DNA of 64,000 nucleotides from Parasphingopyxis lamellibrachiae (GTDB lineage: Bacteria; Pseudomonadota; Alphaproteobacteria; Sphingomonadales; Sphingomonadaceae), in contig NZ_QRDP01000004.1 of the NCBI RefSeq assembly GCF_003385775.1, positions 1,163,763 to 1,227,762 of the forward strand. The letters run 5' to 3'. The notes under the pieces are model-generated. The model saw nothing but the letters and a program-made list of their open reading frames with translations, searched no databases and was not told the DNA's origin. Both the position numbers and the translations under genes were made by a program. Shown piece by piece: positions 27,504 to 36,193 of the stretch. Positions within the stretch are counted from its first letter, which is position 1, and each line of letters starts with the position of its first letter.

Positions 27504-29414
27504 ATGACTATGGAAAAATCATCCAACCCGAAAGCTGCAAACGGCGATGAAGAAACGCCTGCGGATGTTGTGCGAGCGCTTTTATCGCAATTACAAATTT
27601 ATGAAGACACCGTTGGCGAACTTGAAGCCGCCCACGAAGAACAACTTCGCAAAGCAACGCGCGCCCAAGGCGATGCCGTCGCTCAATCAACGCGGGCCGT
27701 AGAAAATCAGCTTGCCTATCGCTTCGGGTTGCAACTGGTTCGGGCTTTTAAAAACCCGCTGCGTATGTTTGTCCTACCTTACACGTTGGCAAGAGAATGG
27801 ATCGCCTATCGTCGACATCGCATAGAATTGAAAAGCGAACCCACCGAACCAAGCATCGGTGAAGCGAACTCGGAGCGGCCGCAAACTGCCTTTTCGCTGG
27901 ACATAGCGCGCAACCTCGACGTTGAAAAACTCGCCCAATTGAACGAAAAGCGCCTACTTACTCTAACCACGGAAGCAACGCAGATTGGAGACCTGAGACT
28001 TGCGGTTAAATTAGCCGCAACCCGGTGGTTCAAGACGGGAACAGACGGCGCAGCCCATGCGCTACGCCGCAAACGGGGGCAACTTATCGAACTTGCCCCC
28101 GATTGGCTTCCGCCGCTTCCCAAACAGCCTTCTGTCGAGGCGGACCCACATAAAATTTTTCACATTTTCAAAACAATCTATCCGCTTGATTTGAACGGAC
28201 ACGCGGTGCGCAATCGGTCTATTGCTACACATCAAAAAGAAATGGGACTTGAACCCATCATATCGGTGGCCCCAACTAGAATTTCCGACGAACTGGCGAT
28301 CGATCGCGCAACGCGCGACGGAATATTCACAGTAGATAATGATGGCGTCGAAACTTGGTTCTGCCACTTCCAGAATATGCCGCGAAAAAAAATCCCGCGC
28401 GACACACTCCTTACGTTCGATACCAAGCTGCTCGCACATATATGCGCGCGCGTTAATCCATCAATCATCCATGCGGCATCCGGATTTCGCGGTTTTGACA
28501 ATGCATTGAAGGGCATAGCTCTATCAAAGAGTCGCGGCATACCTTTTGTTTATGAAGTACGCTCGTTTCATGAGCACAAATGGACCGATTTTTTCGAAGG
28601 GATACTCAATGCACCGCATACACAGCTACGTGCGGCACAAGAGAACCGGTGCATGGCGGAAGCCGATGCTATAGTAACGATATCAGATGCAATGGCGGAA
28701 GATCTTGTTGGCTTCGGTGTACCTGCTGGCAAAATATCCATCATTCCAAATTCAGTCGACGAACGGTTTCTCAAAACGGCGTCAAACAGTGTAACGCAAG
28801 AATTCAAAGAGCGCTGGAAGCTTGACGGCCATCAGGTCATCGGTTGCATCTCCAATATCTCGAAGCGGGAGGGTCATCAGATATTATGCGACGCCTTTGC
28901 GCGTCTACATGCTCGTCATTCCGAGACACGCTTGCTCATCGTGGGCGACGGACCGGTTCGAACGGAACTTGAACAGCACGTCTCGGAACTCAGACTTGGT
29001 GGCTCTGTAATATTCACAGGCACCATCGATTATGAAGAGGTACTGGCTGCATACAGTTCAATCGATATCTTCGTCGATCCGCGAATCCCCGATTGCACAT
29101 CCGACTATGTTTCGCCCATGACCGCCATAGAAGCTATGGCTATGCGCGCTCCCGTTATCATGTCTGACCACCCAGTATTCCGCGAGTTGATCGGCGCTGA
29201 AGAGCGGGGATTATTTTTCAAGACAGGCGACAGTGAAAGTCTCCACGGCGTTATGGAACAGATTTTGCAAGACCCTATTGCCGCATCTCGCAGAGCCGAA
29301 CAGGCTCGTCGGTGGGTCGAGCAACAGCGTCGTTGGTCTACAAATGTCAAACTCTATAACGATGTCTATGCCGCCGCCCGAGAGCATCATGAACAAGCGG
29401 CATGTCAGATATGA
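27504..29414 (+). CDS. GT4-type glycosyltransferase with N-terminal coiled coil
   Basis: A 636-residue protein. Residues about 20-75 form a coiled coil (LLSQLQIYEDTVGELEAAHEEQLRKA). The GT-B transferase begins near 216 (HKIFHIFKTIYPLDLNGHAVRN). Its donor-binding half starts near 443 (VIGCISNISKREGH) and includes LLIVGDGPVRTELEQHV. The acidic EX7E-like region follows in SDYVSPMTAIEAMAMRAPVIMSDHPVFRELI. The ATG is followed three codons later by another (MTMEKSS). It overlaps the next gene by 13 bases, so the three plus-strand transferases from 27504 to 32744 are probably one operon. Confidence 0.9.
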   Translation: MTMEKSSNPKAANGDEETPADVVRALLSQLQIYEDTVGELEAAHEEQLRKATRAQGDAVAQSTRAVENQLAYRFGLQLVRAFKNPLRMFVLPYTLAREWIAYRRHRIELKSEPTEPSIGEANSERPQTAFSLDIARNLDVEKLAQLNEKRLLTLTTEATQIGDLRLAVKLAATRWFKTGTDGAAHALRRKRGQLIELAPDWLPPLPKQPSVEADPHKIFHIFKTIYPLDLNGHAVRNRSIATHQKEMGLEPIISVAPTRISDELAIDRATRDGIFTVDNDGVETWFCHFQNMPRKKIPRDTLLTFDTKLLAHICARVNPSIIHAASGFRGFDNALKGIALSKSRGIPFVYEVRSFHEHKWTDFFEGILNAPHTQLRAAQENRCMAEADAIVTISDAMAEDLVGFGVPAGKISIIPNSVDERFLKTASNSVTQEFKERWKLDGHQVIGCISNISKREGHQILCDAFARLHARHSETRLLIVGDGPVRTELEQHVSELRLGGSVIFTGTIDYEEVLAAYSSIDIFVDPRIPDCTSDYVSPMTAIEAMAMRAPVIMSDHPVFRELIGAEERGLFFKTGDSESLHGVMEQILQDPIAASRRAEQARRWVEQQRRWSTNVKLYNDVYAAAREHHEQAACQI

Positions 29415-30565
29415 AAGACCCTTTACTTGTTGCGCCGCTACCTTGCAGCCGAGCAGATTCGCTGGCGAGGAAGTTTTGCGAGCATTCAAATGCTGAAAAT
29501 TCTCTGCCTGCGCTAATTGTTTGCTGGCCATCCTCCAGGGTGAACAAATATCAATCCCTGCTCTACAGGAATGCCGCCAAATTTGGATATGCCGTAGAAG
29601 GAATTGGCAAGCTTGATGATCTCAAAGAGATTTACTGGCCAGGTCCGGTAATTTTCCACGCGCACTGGTTTGGACAACTCTCAAAATCAGCGGACAGCGA
29701 AGTGGTATTTAGGCAGAATATTGATGATGCCTTTGAACTGATCTTGGAATTCCAGCAACGCACCGCCTGCAAGATGGTTTGGACAGCACATAATTTGCTG
29801 CCTCACAACTCAGCTTTTCCGGAGACAGACATCGAATTGAGGCGCCGGATCATCGAGCGGTTCGACCTGGTTCATTTCATGGATAAAAGTCATCCGGCGC
29901 TTCTCGAGAATCTGATCGGTGAACGCCCAACTCACACTCTGTTTGCGCCGCACCCCCATTATGGGCCTGCTCATGCTGACCAAATATCGAGAGAGGAAGC
30001 TAGGGATGCGCTAGGATTTGACCCATCATCAACCATTCTGCTTTTTTTTGGTTCTATCCGACCCTATAAACGGCTCGAAGACCTTATCGCGGCATTCCGA
30101 AAAGCCCGCGCTGAATCACACCCTGAACTGCGGCTCGCCATAGCGGGCTTTCCCAGTGATGCGGCTTACGTAGATGAGATTCTCACACTGATATCCGAAG
30201 ATCCAGCGATAAGATTCGTGTCTCAAAAGATCGCCGACGAAAAGGTTCAGCTCTATTTTCGGGCTGCTGACACCGTTGTTTTGCCCTACGCGGGCAATCA
30301 ATTAAACTCAGGAGCAGCCATGCTGGCACTGACATTCGGTTGTCCTGTCATTGCGCCAGACGAACCGGCCTTTTCCGCACTCACTGACTATGGAGTATCA
30401 ACGTACGACAGGAATGAGGTGCATTCACTATCTGCAGCGCTTGTCGGTGTATCTCCATCACTGCAAACTGCCAACAAAGGCTTCAAAAACAAATTTGATC
30501 CCGACGCTGTCTCCGACCTTTTTCTTGCTGGTATAGACCAGCTGATCAGCTCGACGGCAAACTAG
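29402..30565 (+). CDS. GT4-like glycosyltransferase
   Basis: A 387-residue GT-B transferase. The N-terminal half has IFHAHWFGQLSK and KMVWTAHNLLPHNSAFPETD, typical of the acceptor domain. The C-terminal half has TILLFFGSIRPYKRLEDLIAAFRKAR and LAIAGFPSDAAYVDEIL. It then has LPYAGNQLNSGAAMLALTFGCPVIAPDEPAFSAL, a variant of the usual EAMA block. It starts within the last 13 bases of the preceding gene. An alternative ATG lies three codons in. Specificity cannot be read from sequence. Confidence 0.88.
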   Translation: MSDMKDPLLVAPLPCSRADSLARKFCEHSNAENSLPALIVCWPSSRVNKYQSLLYRNAAKFGYAVEGIGKLDDLKEIYWPGPVIFHAHWFGQLSKSADSEVVFRQNIDDAFELILEFQQRTACKMVWTAHNLLPHNSAFPETDIELRRRIIERFDLVHFMDKSHPALLENLIGERPTHTLFAPHPHYGPAHADQISREEARDALGFDPSSTILLFFGSIRPYKRLEDLIAAFRKARAESHPELRLAIAGFPSDAAYVDEILTLISEDPAIRFVSQKIADEKVQLYFRAADTVVLPYAGNQLNSGAAMLALTFGCPVIAPDEPAFSALTDYGVSTYDRNEVHSLSAALVGVSPSLQTANKGFKNKFDPDAVSDLFLAGIDQLISSTAN

Positions 30566-30605
30566 TCATATCCACGTCGTCAGAGAGGAGCGCTAGTTAC
30601 AAACC

Positions 30606-32744
30606 ATGCCTGCCACGTCGCACCCCAACGAAAGAAATCCTGAAGCCAGACGCATGCTGATAGTTTCCATTCATGACGCCGACCTGATGGCAGAGAGGCA
30701 AGTTTCTTCGTCAGACGGCCAAGTTGAAATTATTACGCCACAGAAGAATGGGAATTGGGCATGGGTCCACTTCACACACGCGAACGGTCCTATTCAGCTT
30801 TCGGTCGACCCAACACCGTTCAAGTCCGAAATATTTGAATCTGGAGAAGCTCTCGAAGCTTCATCTCGGTCAATGAGTTGGCTTATACGAGCACCGGGAC
30901 AGCGGATCTTTCTAAACGCACCTGAGGGAAGCGATACGCATTTCCGATGTTTTGGAGCCACGCTTCCCGATCCGCTGAACACACTCATAGCCCTTGAAGA
31001 TAACCAGATAATTAAGGCTGTCGTGTCGGTGCTAAGCAAGCTCTGTCGTCATCTGCCTCTCAACGACGACGTATTTGCCAAACTTGATCAAGATACTAGG
31101 TTCGAAATTTTACGGGGTTGTGCGGCGGTTGCGCGTCGGCTCGGATTCTTCGAAACCGAAGCACAGCTGCTGTCCAGAGCAACCGAAATTCGCAAATCGC
31201 CAAATCAGTTGCGTCTCCTTTCTTTCGCATACGCCAACGCCCAAAATTATCGTAGTGCGATCATTGCTGCCGAAGCCGCCCTCGAAGCAAAACCCGACCT
31301 GGCGAACGGGCCGTTTCAGGACCATATTGCTGAATTGCGCGCCTATTGCGATGTCGTTGACGAACTGCGCCGGATGCCGCGCCCCACTTCCCGCAAGACT
31401 GCTGTGCATCGAAAAATCGCCTATTGCCTGCACAATGCGCGGAACTATGCCCATGGCGGCTATGCGATGCGCAGCCATTCGCTTGCCGCAGCGATTACCA
31501 ACGCAGGTCGTCCGCTGGCCGCATTCGCGCGACCCGGCTTTCCGAGCGATGGAGCATTGCCTGACGAAATGCCGTCTGGGCAGCAGCTAATCGATGGCAT
31601 CCCCTATCATTTCGAGAATGGCTTTGGCCGCAGGGGCCGAACATTCGGCTATATCGCCGAAGCCGCCGCTTATTTCGAACAGGCTTTCGCAGCAAACCAG
31701 ATCGGCATCGTCCATGCCGCCACCAATTTCTGGACTGCACTCCCGGCGGCCCTCGCTGCAAACCGGGCAGGTCTACCATTTGTGTACGAAGTTCGCAGTT
31801 TCTGGGCGATCACCCGTGAGGCCAGGCAACCGGGTTTTGCAACCACGCCACAGGCAGCCAGGGACAATGCCCTGGAAGCCATCGTGTTAGCGCTGGCGGA
31901 TCAGGTTATGACTCTCAACAACCAGATGCGGGATCATTTGATCGGCATGGGCGCAGACAATGCGCGCATCACAATCATTCCCAATTGCGTTGAAGCCGAC
32001 CGCTTCACTCCCGCCTCTCCGGATTCAGCCTTGATGCACGAATATGGGGTGGAGCCGGGCGATGTTGTTATCGGCTATATGGGTGCCATGCTGCACTATG
32101 AAGGCCTGGACCTGTTGATCGAAGCCGCCGCCCCGCTGATCCGCAACAATCAACATATCAAGCTGATTCTCGTTGGTGCAGACCCGAAAAATACAAACGA
32201 CCCACAATCGATCGAACAGGGGCTACGGCGCCAGATCGACCAACTTGACTTGGGCAATGCAATCCGGCTCGTCGACCGCGTATCGCCGGATATGGCACAG
32301 CGGCTCTATGGACTGTTTGATATCTGCGCCTATCCGCGGCGAGCCCTTGCGGTGAGCGAGCTTGTATCGCCACTCAAGCCCTTGGAGGCGATGGCAGCGG
32401 GAAAGACCGTCATCGGATCGAATGTCGGGGGGCTACAGGATATGATCGAGGACGACCGTACCGGCCTTCTGTTTGATAAGGACGATGCCACGGACCTGCG
32501 TGCGGCACTGGAGCGTGTTATTTCGGATCCAGCGTTGCGGGAACGGCTTGGAAATAGCGCTCGGGCGTTCGTAAAAGCGGAACGGAGTTGGACCGAAGCA
32601 GCCCGTCGCGTTGAGGATGTTTACCAGCGCGCGGAGAGCGAAATTGGTATTGATCACGATACATTGTCAAACCTGCTGACCAAGTATTTTGATACCCCAA
32701 CCGTCCACAACAATAGTTTCTATCGACGGAACGCGTCCGTCTGA
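30606..32744 (+). CDS. GT4 glycosyltransferase with unusual N-terminal domains
   Basis: A 712-residue protein with three parts. Residues 1-120 are a beta-rich domain I do not recognise. Residues about 130-260 are helical and TPR-like (AQLLSRATEIRKSPNQLRLLSFAYANAQNYRSAIIAAEAAL). From about 268 a GT4 transferase follows: RKIAYCLHNARNYAHGGYAMRSHSLAAAI, GYMGAMLHYEGLDLLIEAA near 486 and SELVSPLKPLEAMAAGKTVIGSNVGGLQDMI. It is the last gene of the AT-richer block; base composition becomes host-like immediately downstream. The short gap after 30565 suggests it belongs to the same operon as the two preceding transferases. Confidence 0.88.
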   Translation: MPATSHPNERNPEARRMLIVSIHDADLMAERQVSSSDGQVEIITPQKNGNWAWVHFTHANGPIQLSVDPTPFKSEIFESGEALEASSRSMSWLIRAPGQRIFLNAPEGSDTHFRCFGATLPDPLNTLIALEDNQIIKAVVSVLSKLCRHLPLNDDVFAKLDQDTRFEILRGCAAVARRLGFFETEAQLLSRATEIRKSPNQLRLLSFAYANAQNYRSAIIAAEAALEAKPDLANGPFQDHIAELRAYCDVVDELRRMPRPTSRKTAVHRKIAYCLHNARNYAHGGYAMRSHSLAAAITNAGRPLAAFARPGFPSDGALPDEMPSGQQLIDGIPYHFENGFGRRGRTFGYIAEAAAYFEQAFAANQIGIVHAATNFWTALPAALAANRAGLPFVYEVRSFWAITREARQPGFATTPQAARDNALEAIVLALADQVMTLNNQMRDHLIGMGADNARITIIPNCVEADRFTPASPDSALMHEYGVEPGDVVIGYMGAMLHYEGLDLLIEAAAPLIRNNQHIKLILVGADPKNTNDPQSIEQGLRRQIDQLDLGNAIRLVDRVSPDMAQRLYGLFDICAYPRRALAVSELVSPLKPLEAMAAGKTVIGSNVGGLQDMIEDDRTGLLFDKDDATDLRAALERVISDPALRERLGNSARAFVKAERSWTEAARRVEDVYQRAESEIGIDHDTLSNLLTKYFDTPTVHNNSFYRRNASV

Positions 32745-32831
32745 CTTGATTTTTTAGCTCGTCCAAAGGCATTAGCATGCAACACAGTTGCGACTGACCT
32801 GATATCGCTGAAGCCTGGTTTGAGGATTTTA

Positions 32832-33950
32832 ATGAAAATATTCATAGTCTTCGGCACTAGGCCGGAAGCCATCAAAATGGCCCCCGTGGTCAAAGCCTTC
32901 CGCGCGGACCCAGCTTTCCAAACCACCGTCTGCGTTACCGGACAGCATCGCTCGATGCTCGACCAGGTCCTCTCTCTGTTCGATATTACACCCGACATCG
33001 ATCTCGACATCATGAAGGCGCAGCAGACGCTTACCGATGTGACCGTGGGCACGATGACGGGCCTGCGCGATATCTTCGCCGCCGATCGCCCCGATGCGGT
33101 TCTCGTGCATGGCGACACAACATCGGCCATGGCGGCTGCAATGGCGGCCTTTTACGAACAGGTCCCCGTCGGGCATGTCGAGGCCGGGCTGCGCACCGGC
33201 GATCTTTACGCGCCCTGGCCCGAAGAGATGAACCGCCGCGTCATTGATTTGATGGGGCGATGGCTGTTTGCGCCGACCAAGCAGGCCGCCAAAGCGCTGA
33301 TGAACGAAGGCGCCGATCCGGACCACATCTTCGTGACCGGCAATACGGTGATCGATGCGCTTCTGACCGTTGTCGGCGATATCCACGCGGGTGGAGCGCG
33401 CAAGGCAGAGCTCGACGCGCAGTTCGATTTTCTCGATCCCGAGAAGAAACTGATCGTCGTTACCGGGCATCGGCGGGAGAATTTCGACGGCGGGCTGGAA
33501 CGGATGTGCGAGGCGCTTGTCCGCATTGCCCGGCGGGGCGATACCGAAATCGTCTATCCGGTGCATCTCAACGCCAATGTCCAGCGCGCTGCGAACGCCG
33601 TCCTATCGGACACCGAAGCCGTGCATCTGATCGAACCGCAGGACTATCTGCCGTTCGTCTATCTGATGGACCGAGCCCATCTCGTCATTTCGGATTCCGG
33701 CGGCATCCAGGAAGAGGCCCCTTCCCTCGGCAAGCCGGTGCTCGTCACGCGGGACGTGACGGAACGGCCGGAAGCCATAGAGGCGGGCACGTGCAGACTG
33801 GTGGGCACCGATATCGACCGTATCGTTAGCGAAACCGAAACCTTAATCGACGATCAAGGGGAATATGCGCGGGTAAGCGCGATCAGAAACCCCTTTGGCG
33901 ACGGTACCGCCGCCGCACAGATCGTGAAGGCAATGAAAAATGCCCAATGA
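32832..33950 (+). CDS. wecB: UDP-N-acetylglucosamine 2-epimerase (non-hydrolysing)
   Basis: Interconverts UDP-GlcNAc and UDP-ManNAc in the cytosol. The 372-residue protein opens MKIFIVFGTRPEAIKMAPVV, the family signature. It contains CVTGQHRSMLDQVL, VLVHGDTTSAMAAA, GHVEAGLRTGD, TGHRRENFDGG and ISDSGGIQEEAPSLGKPVLVTRDVTERPE. The ATG at 32832 is chosen over 32820 because GAGG lies eight bases before it. It overlaps wecC by 11 bases. The pair makes UDP-ManNAcA. Codon use is GC-rich like the core genome, unlike the glycosyltransferases just upstream. Confidence 0.96.
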   Translation: MKIFIVFGTRPEAIKMAPVVKAFRADPAFQTTVCVTGQHRSMLDQVLSLFDITPDIDLDIMKAQQTLTDVTVGTMTGLRDIFAADRPDAVLVHGDTTSAMAAAMAAFYEQVPVGHVEAGLRTGDLYAPWPEEMNRRVIDLMGRWLFAPTKQAAKALMNEGADPDHIFVTGNTVIDALLTVVGDIHAGGARKAELDAQFDFLDPEKKLIVVTGHRRENFDGGLERMCEALVRIARRGDTEIVYPVHLNANVQRAANAVLSDTEAVHLIEPQDYLPFVYLMDRAHLVISDSGGIQEEAPSLGKPVLVTRDVTERPEAIEAGTCRLVGTDIDRIVSETETLIDDQGEYARVSAIRNPFGDGTAAAQIVKAMKNAQ

Positions 33951-35190
33951 ATTCAAAACAGTCTGCGTGGTCGGGCTGGGCTATATCGGCCTGCCTACAG
34001 CTGCGACGCTGGCTTCGGCGGGCTTCGCTGTCAAAGGAACAGATATTTCCGAACATATTGTCGAGGAATTGAACGAGGGCCGGGCGCATTTTTCCGAGCC
34101 CGATCTCGACATGCTGGTGCGCGGCGCGGTCAGCAGCGAAAGACTCAAAGCCTATACCGAACCGCAACCAGCAGATGCATTTATCATCACCGTCCCCACG
34201 CCGATCCGCGATGACAAATCGCCCGACATGTCCTTTGTCGAGGCCGCTGCCCGTTCAGTCGCGCCCGTGCTGGAGGCTGGCAATCTGATCATCCTGGAAT
34301 CGACCAGCCCTTTGGGCGCAACCGATGGCGTGGCCGCCATCGTTCGGGAAGCGCGCCCCGATCTTGTCGAGGGCGAAACGCTGAAAGTGGCCATCGCCTA
34401 TTGCCCGGAACGTATTCTACCGGGCCAGATGGTCAGGGAACTGGTCCAGAACGACCGCATCGTCGGGGGCCTGACACCGGCGGACGCGGAACGCGCCCGC
34501 GATCTCTATGAAAGTTTCGTGCGCGGCGAAATTCACATGACGGACGCCAAGACCGCCGAACTGGTCAAGCTGATCGAGAATGCCTATCGCGACGTCAATA
34601 TCGCCTTCGCCAATGAGGTCGCCAATGTCGGCGAAGCGCACGGGCTCAACCCGTGGGAGGCGATCGAGCTGGCCAACCGGCATCCGCGGGTGAATATTCT
34701 CAACCCGGGACCGGGCGTTGGCGGGCATTGCATCGCCGTCGATCCCTGGTTCCTGATTTCCGACAATAACGACCTGACAGGGCTGATGGCCGAGGCACGG
34801 CGCGTGAATGACGGCCGTCCGAAATCCGTAATCGAGAAGATCCGCGCGGCAGCGAAAAAAGCCGGAACTAAGAAAATTGCCTGCCTTGGCCTCGCCTTCA
34901 AACCCAATGTCGACGATTTGCGCGAAAGCCCGGCAATCGATATCGCCGTCGGCCTGGCACAAGAGGGATTCGAGATCTACGCGGTCGAACCGCATGTAAA
35001 CGCCTTGCCGGAAAGGCTCTGGAGGCATGACAATATCAGGCTCGCCGGGTTCGACGAAGCTCTCGCCAAATCCGATATTGTGGCATTATTGGTTGGCCAT
35101 AAAGCCTTTCTAAAACGCAAAGGCGATGTCGAAGGCCGCACCGTGATCGACGCTGTCGGCCTGTGGCGGGAATCACCCCATGTCGCCTGA
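33940..35190 (+). CDS. wecC: UDP-N-acetyl-D-mannosamine dehydrogenase
   Basis: Oxidises UDP-ManNAc to UDP-ManNAcA with two NAD+. The 416-residue protein has the N-terminal VCVVGLGYIGLPTAATLASAGF fold. AYCPERILPGQM follows, then AELVKLIENAYRDVNIAFANEVA with the catalytic Lys and Asn, and GPGVGGHCIAVDPWFL with the catalytic Cys. A C-terminal KIACLGLAFKPNVDDLRESPA block completes the UDP-sugar dehydrogenase architecture. It overlaps wecB by 11 bases and the following hotdog gene by 11 bases. UDP-GlcDH-like alternatives are less likely given the wecB partner. Confidence 0.95.
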   Translation: MPNEFKTVCVVGLGYIGLPTAATLASAGFAVKGTDISEHIVEELNEGRAHFSEPDLDMLVRGAVSSERLKAYTEPQPADAFIITVPTPIRDDKSPDMSFVEAAARSVAPVLEAGNLIILESTSPLGATDGVAAIVREARPDLVEGETLKVAIAYCPERILPGQMVRELVQNDRIVGGLTPADAERARDLYESFVRGEIHMTDAKTAELVKLIENAYRDVNIAFANEVANVGEAHGLNPWEAIELANRHPRVNILNPGPGVGGHCIAVDPWFLISDNNDLTGLMAEARRVNDGRPKSVIEKIRAAAKKAGTKKIACLGLAFKPNVDDLRESPAIDIAVGLAQEGFEIYAVEPHVNALPERLWRHDNIRLAGFDEALAKSDIVALLVGHKAFLKRKGDVEGRTVIDAVGLWRESPHVA

Positions 35191-35656
35191 CCAGCATGAT
35201 GTGAACGCGATTCGCGAAAAGCTTACATCGGGCGAAATCGGCCCGCGCGCCTTTTTCAAGATGCTCAACCAGCACAGCCATAACGGGCTGATCGGCGTCC
35301 AGTATGTCGCCAACGCCGACAAGTGGGTCGAACTGGCGATCGATTATGACGAGAAACTTGTCGGCGACCCGGCGACGGGAATCCTAGCGTCGGGTCCGAT
35401 CATCAGCCTGTGCGATATGGCGTCCGGCATGTGCATCATGCTGACGACCGGCAAGTTCTTCCAGACAGTCACGATCGATCTGCGCGTCGACTATCTGCGG
35501 CCCGCCAAGGTCGGTCAGCGTGTGACGGCCCATATGGAATGCTATCGCTACACCAGGAATGTGGCCTTTGTCCGCGGTTTCGCCCACGACGGCGAGGCCG
35601 ACAGCCCGATAGCCAATGTCGCCGGCACCTTCATGTTCCTGGGAGCGCCGGAATGA
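35180..35656 (+). CDS. PaaI-family hotdog thioesterase (first of two)
   Basis: A 158-residue hotdog-fold protein that would hydrolyse acyl- or aryl-CoA. The central helix region carries ASGPIISLCDMASGMCIMLTTGKFFQTVTIDLRVDYLRPAKVGQRVTAHMECYR. This places Asp in the helix (LCDMASG), as in PaaI proteins, followed by the VDYLRPA strand. The gene overlaps wecC by 11 bases and the next hotdog gene by an ATGA junction. It thus bridges the glycan and acyl-CoA regions by tight packing. The two hotdogs might form a heteromer; this is inference. Confidence 0.85.
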   Translation: MSPDQHDVNAIREKLTSGEIGPRAFFKMLNQHSHNGLIGVQYVANADKWVELAIDYDEKLVGDPATGILASGPIISLCDMASGMCIMLTTGKFFQTVTIDLRVDYLRPAKVGQRVTAHMECYRYTRNVAFVRGFAHDGEADSPIANVAGTFMFLGAPE

Positions 35657-36051
35657 CAATCGCGCTCCCTCCCTATGCGCAGGCGCTGCGCATCGAAACG
35701 TCGCGCGACAATAACGGCCGGATCGTACTGACGATGCCCTTTGGCAGCCATGTCCAGGGCCGGCCGAACTTCCTCCATGGCGGCGCGATAGCAGGCCTGC
35801 TGGAAATCGCCGCCTTTGCCTCGCTCCGCGATGCGCTGGGCGACGAAGAGGCCACGGTGCAGATCAAACCGATCACGGTAACGACCGACTATATGCGCGG
35901 CGGCCGCGCCAGGCTCACTTACGCCGCAGCCGTGATTTCCCGGCTGGGCCAGCGGATGGCCAATGTCGAAAGCTTCGCCTGGCAGGAAGAGGAGTCGAAA
36001 CCGATTGCAGCGGCACGGATGAACTTCCTGCTCGTCAGGGATAAGAGCTGA
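35653..36051 (+). CDS. PaaI-family hotdog thioesterase (second of two)
   Basis: A 132-residue protein starting MTIALPPYAQ at an ATGA overlap with the previous gene. The hotdog core is GRPNFLHGGAIAGLLEIAAFASLRDAL, with the HGG motif usual in this family, followed by ITVTTDYMRGGRARLTYAAAVI. The frame upstream to 35410 is inside the previous gene and is rejected. The last 51 bases of the gene are duplicated about 2 kb downstream, at the far side of the GSCFA-gene block. Confidence 0.88.
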   Translation: MTIALPPYAQALRIETSRDNNGRIVLTMPFGSHVQGRPNFLHGGAIAGLLEIAAFASLRDALGDEEATVQIKPITVTTDYMRGGRARLTYAAAVISRLGQRMANVESFAWQEEESKPIAAARMNFLLVRDKS

Positions 36052-36190
36052 ACGGTCAGCCCGCGATGCTGGTCCTTGTATCGGCATGGACGAGGCCGCC
36101 ATCGACGGTGATCGTCTCACCGATCACATAATCGCCGGCGCGGCTCGCCAGATAAATCGCCGCCGCGGCCATGTCGTCGGCTTCGCCGAC
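35999..36190. repeat. 192-bp direct repeat, left copy, flanking the GSCFA-gene insertion
   Basis: Aligns without gaps to 38028-38219 (constant offset 2029). The first 110 or so bases, covering the hotdog gene end and the SDR gene end, differ at two positions. The last 80 bases, inside the SDR coding sequence, differ at about 17 positions, nearly all synonymous. Overall identity is about 90 percent by eye count. Confidence 0.93.
36056..36190 (-). pseudogene. C-terminal fragment of a short-chain dehydrogenase gene
   Basis: Encodes the last 44 residues of an SDR (from VGEADDMAAAAIYLASRAGD to HADTRTSIAG) and its stop. It is nearly identical in protein to the end of the intact SDR at 38085-38876, with only Val/Ile, Asp/Glu and Ile/Leu changes, yet has many synonymous differences. 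It has no start and is cut off by the adjoining GSCFA gene's stop region. It is a remnant left by the insertion or recombination event. Confidence 0.9.
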
Positions 36191-36193
36191 ATT

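Noticed and set aside
5746-33000. attR copy of the tRNA 3' end
   Set aside because: I looked for a repeat of the TTCGACTCCTGCC-type tRNA end near the island's right edge and saw none; the right boundary is therefore placed by composition only.
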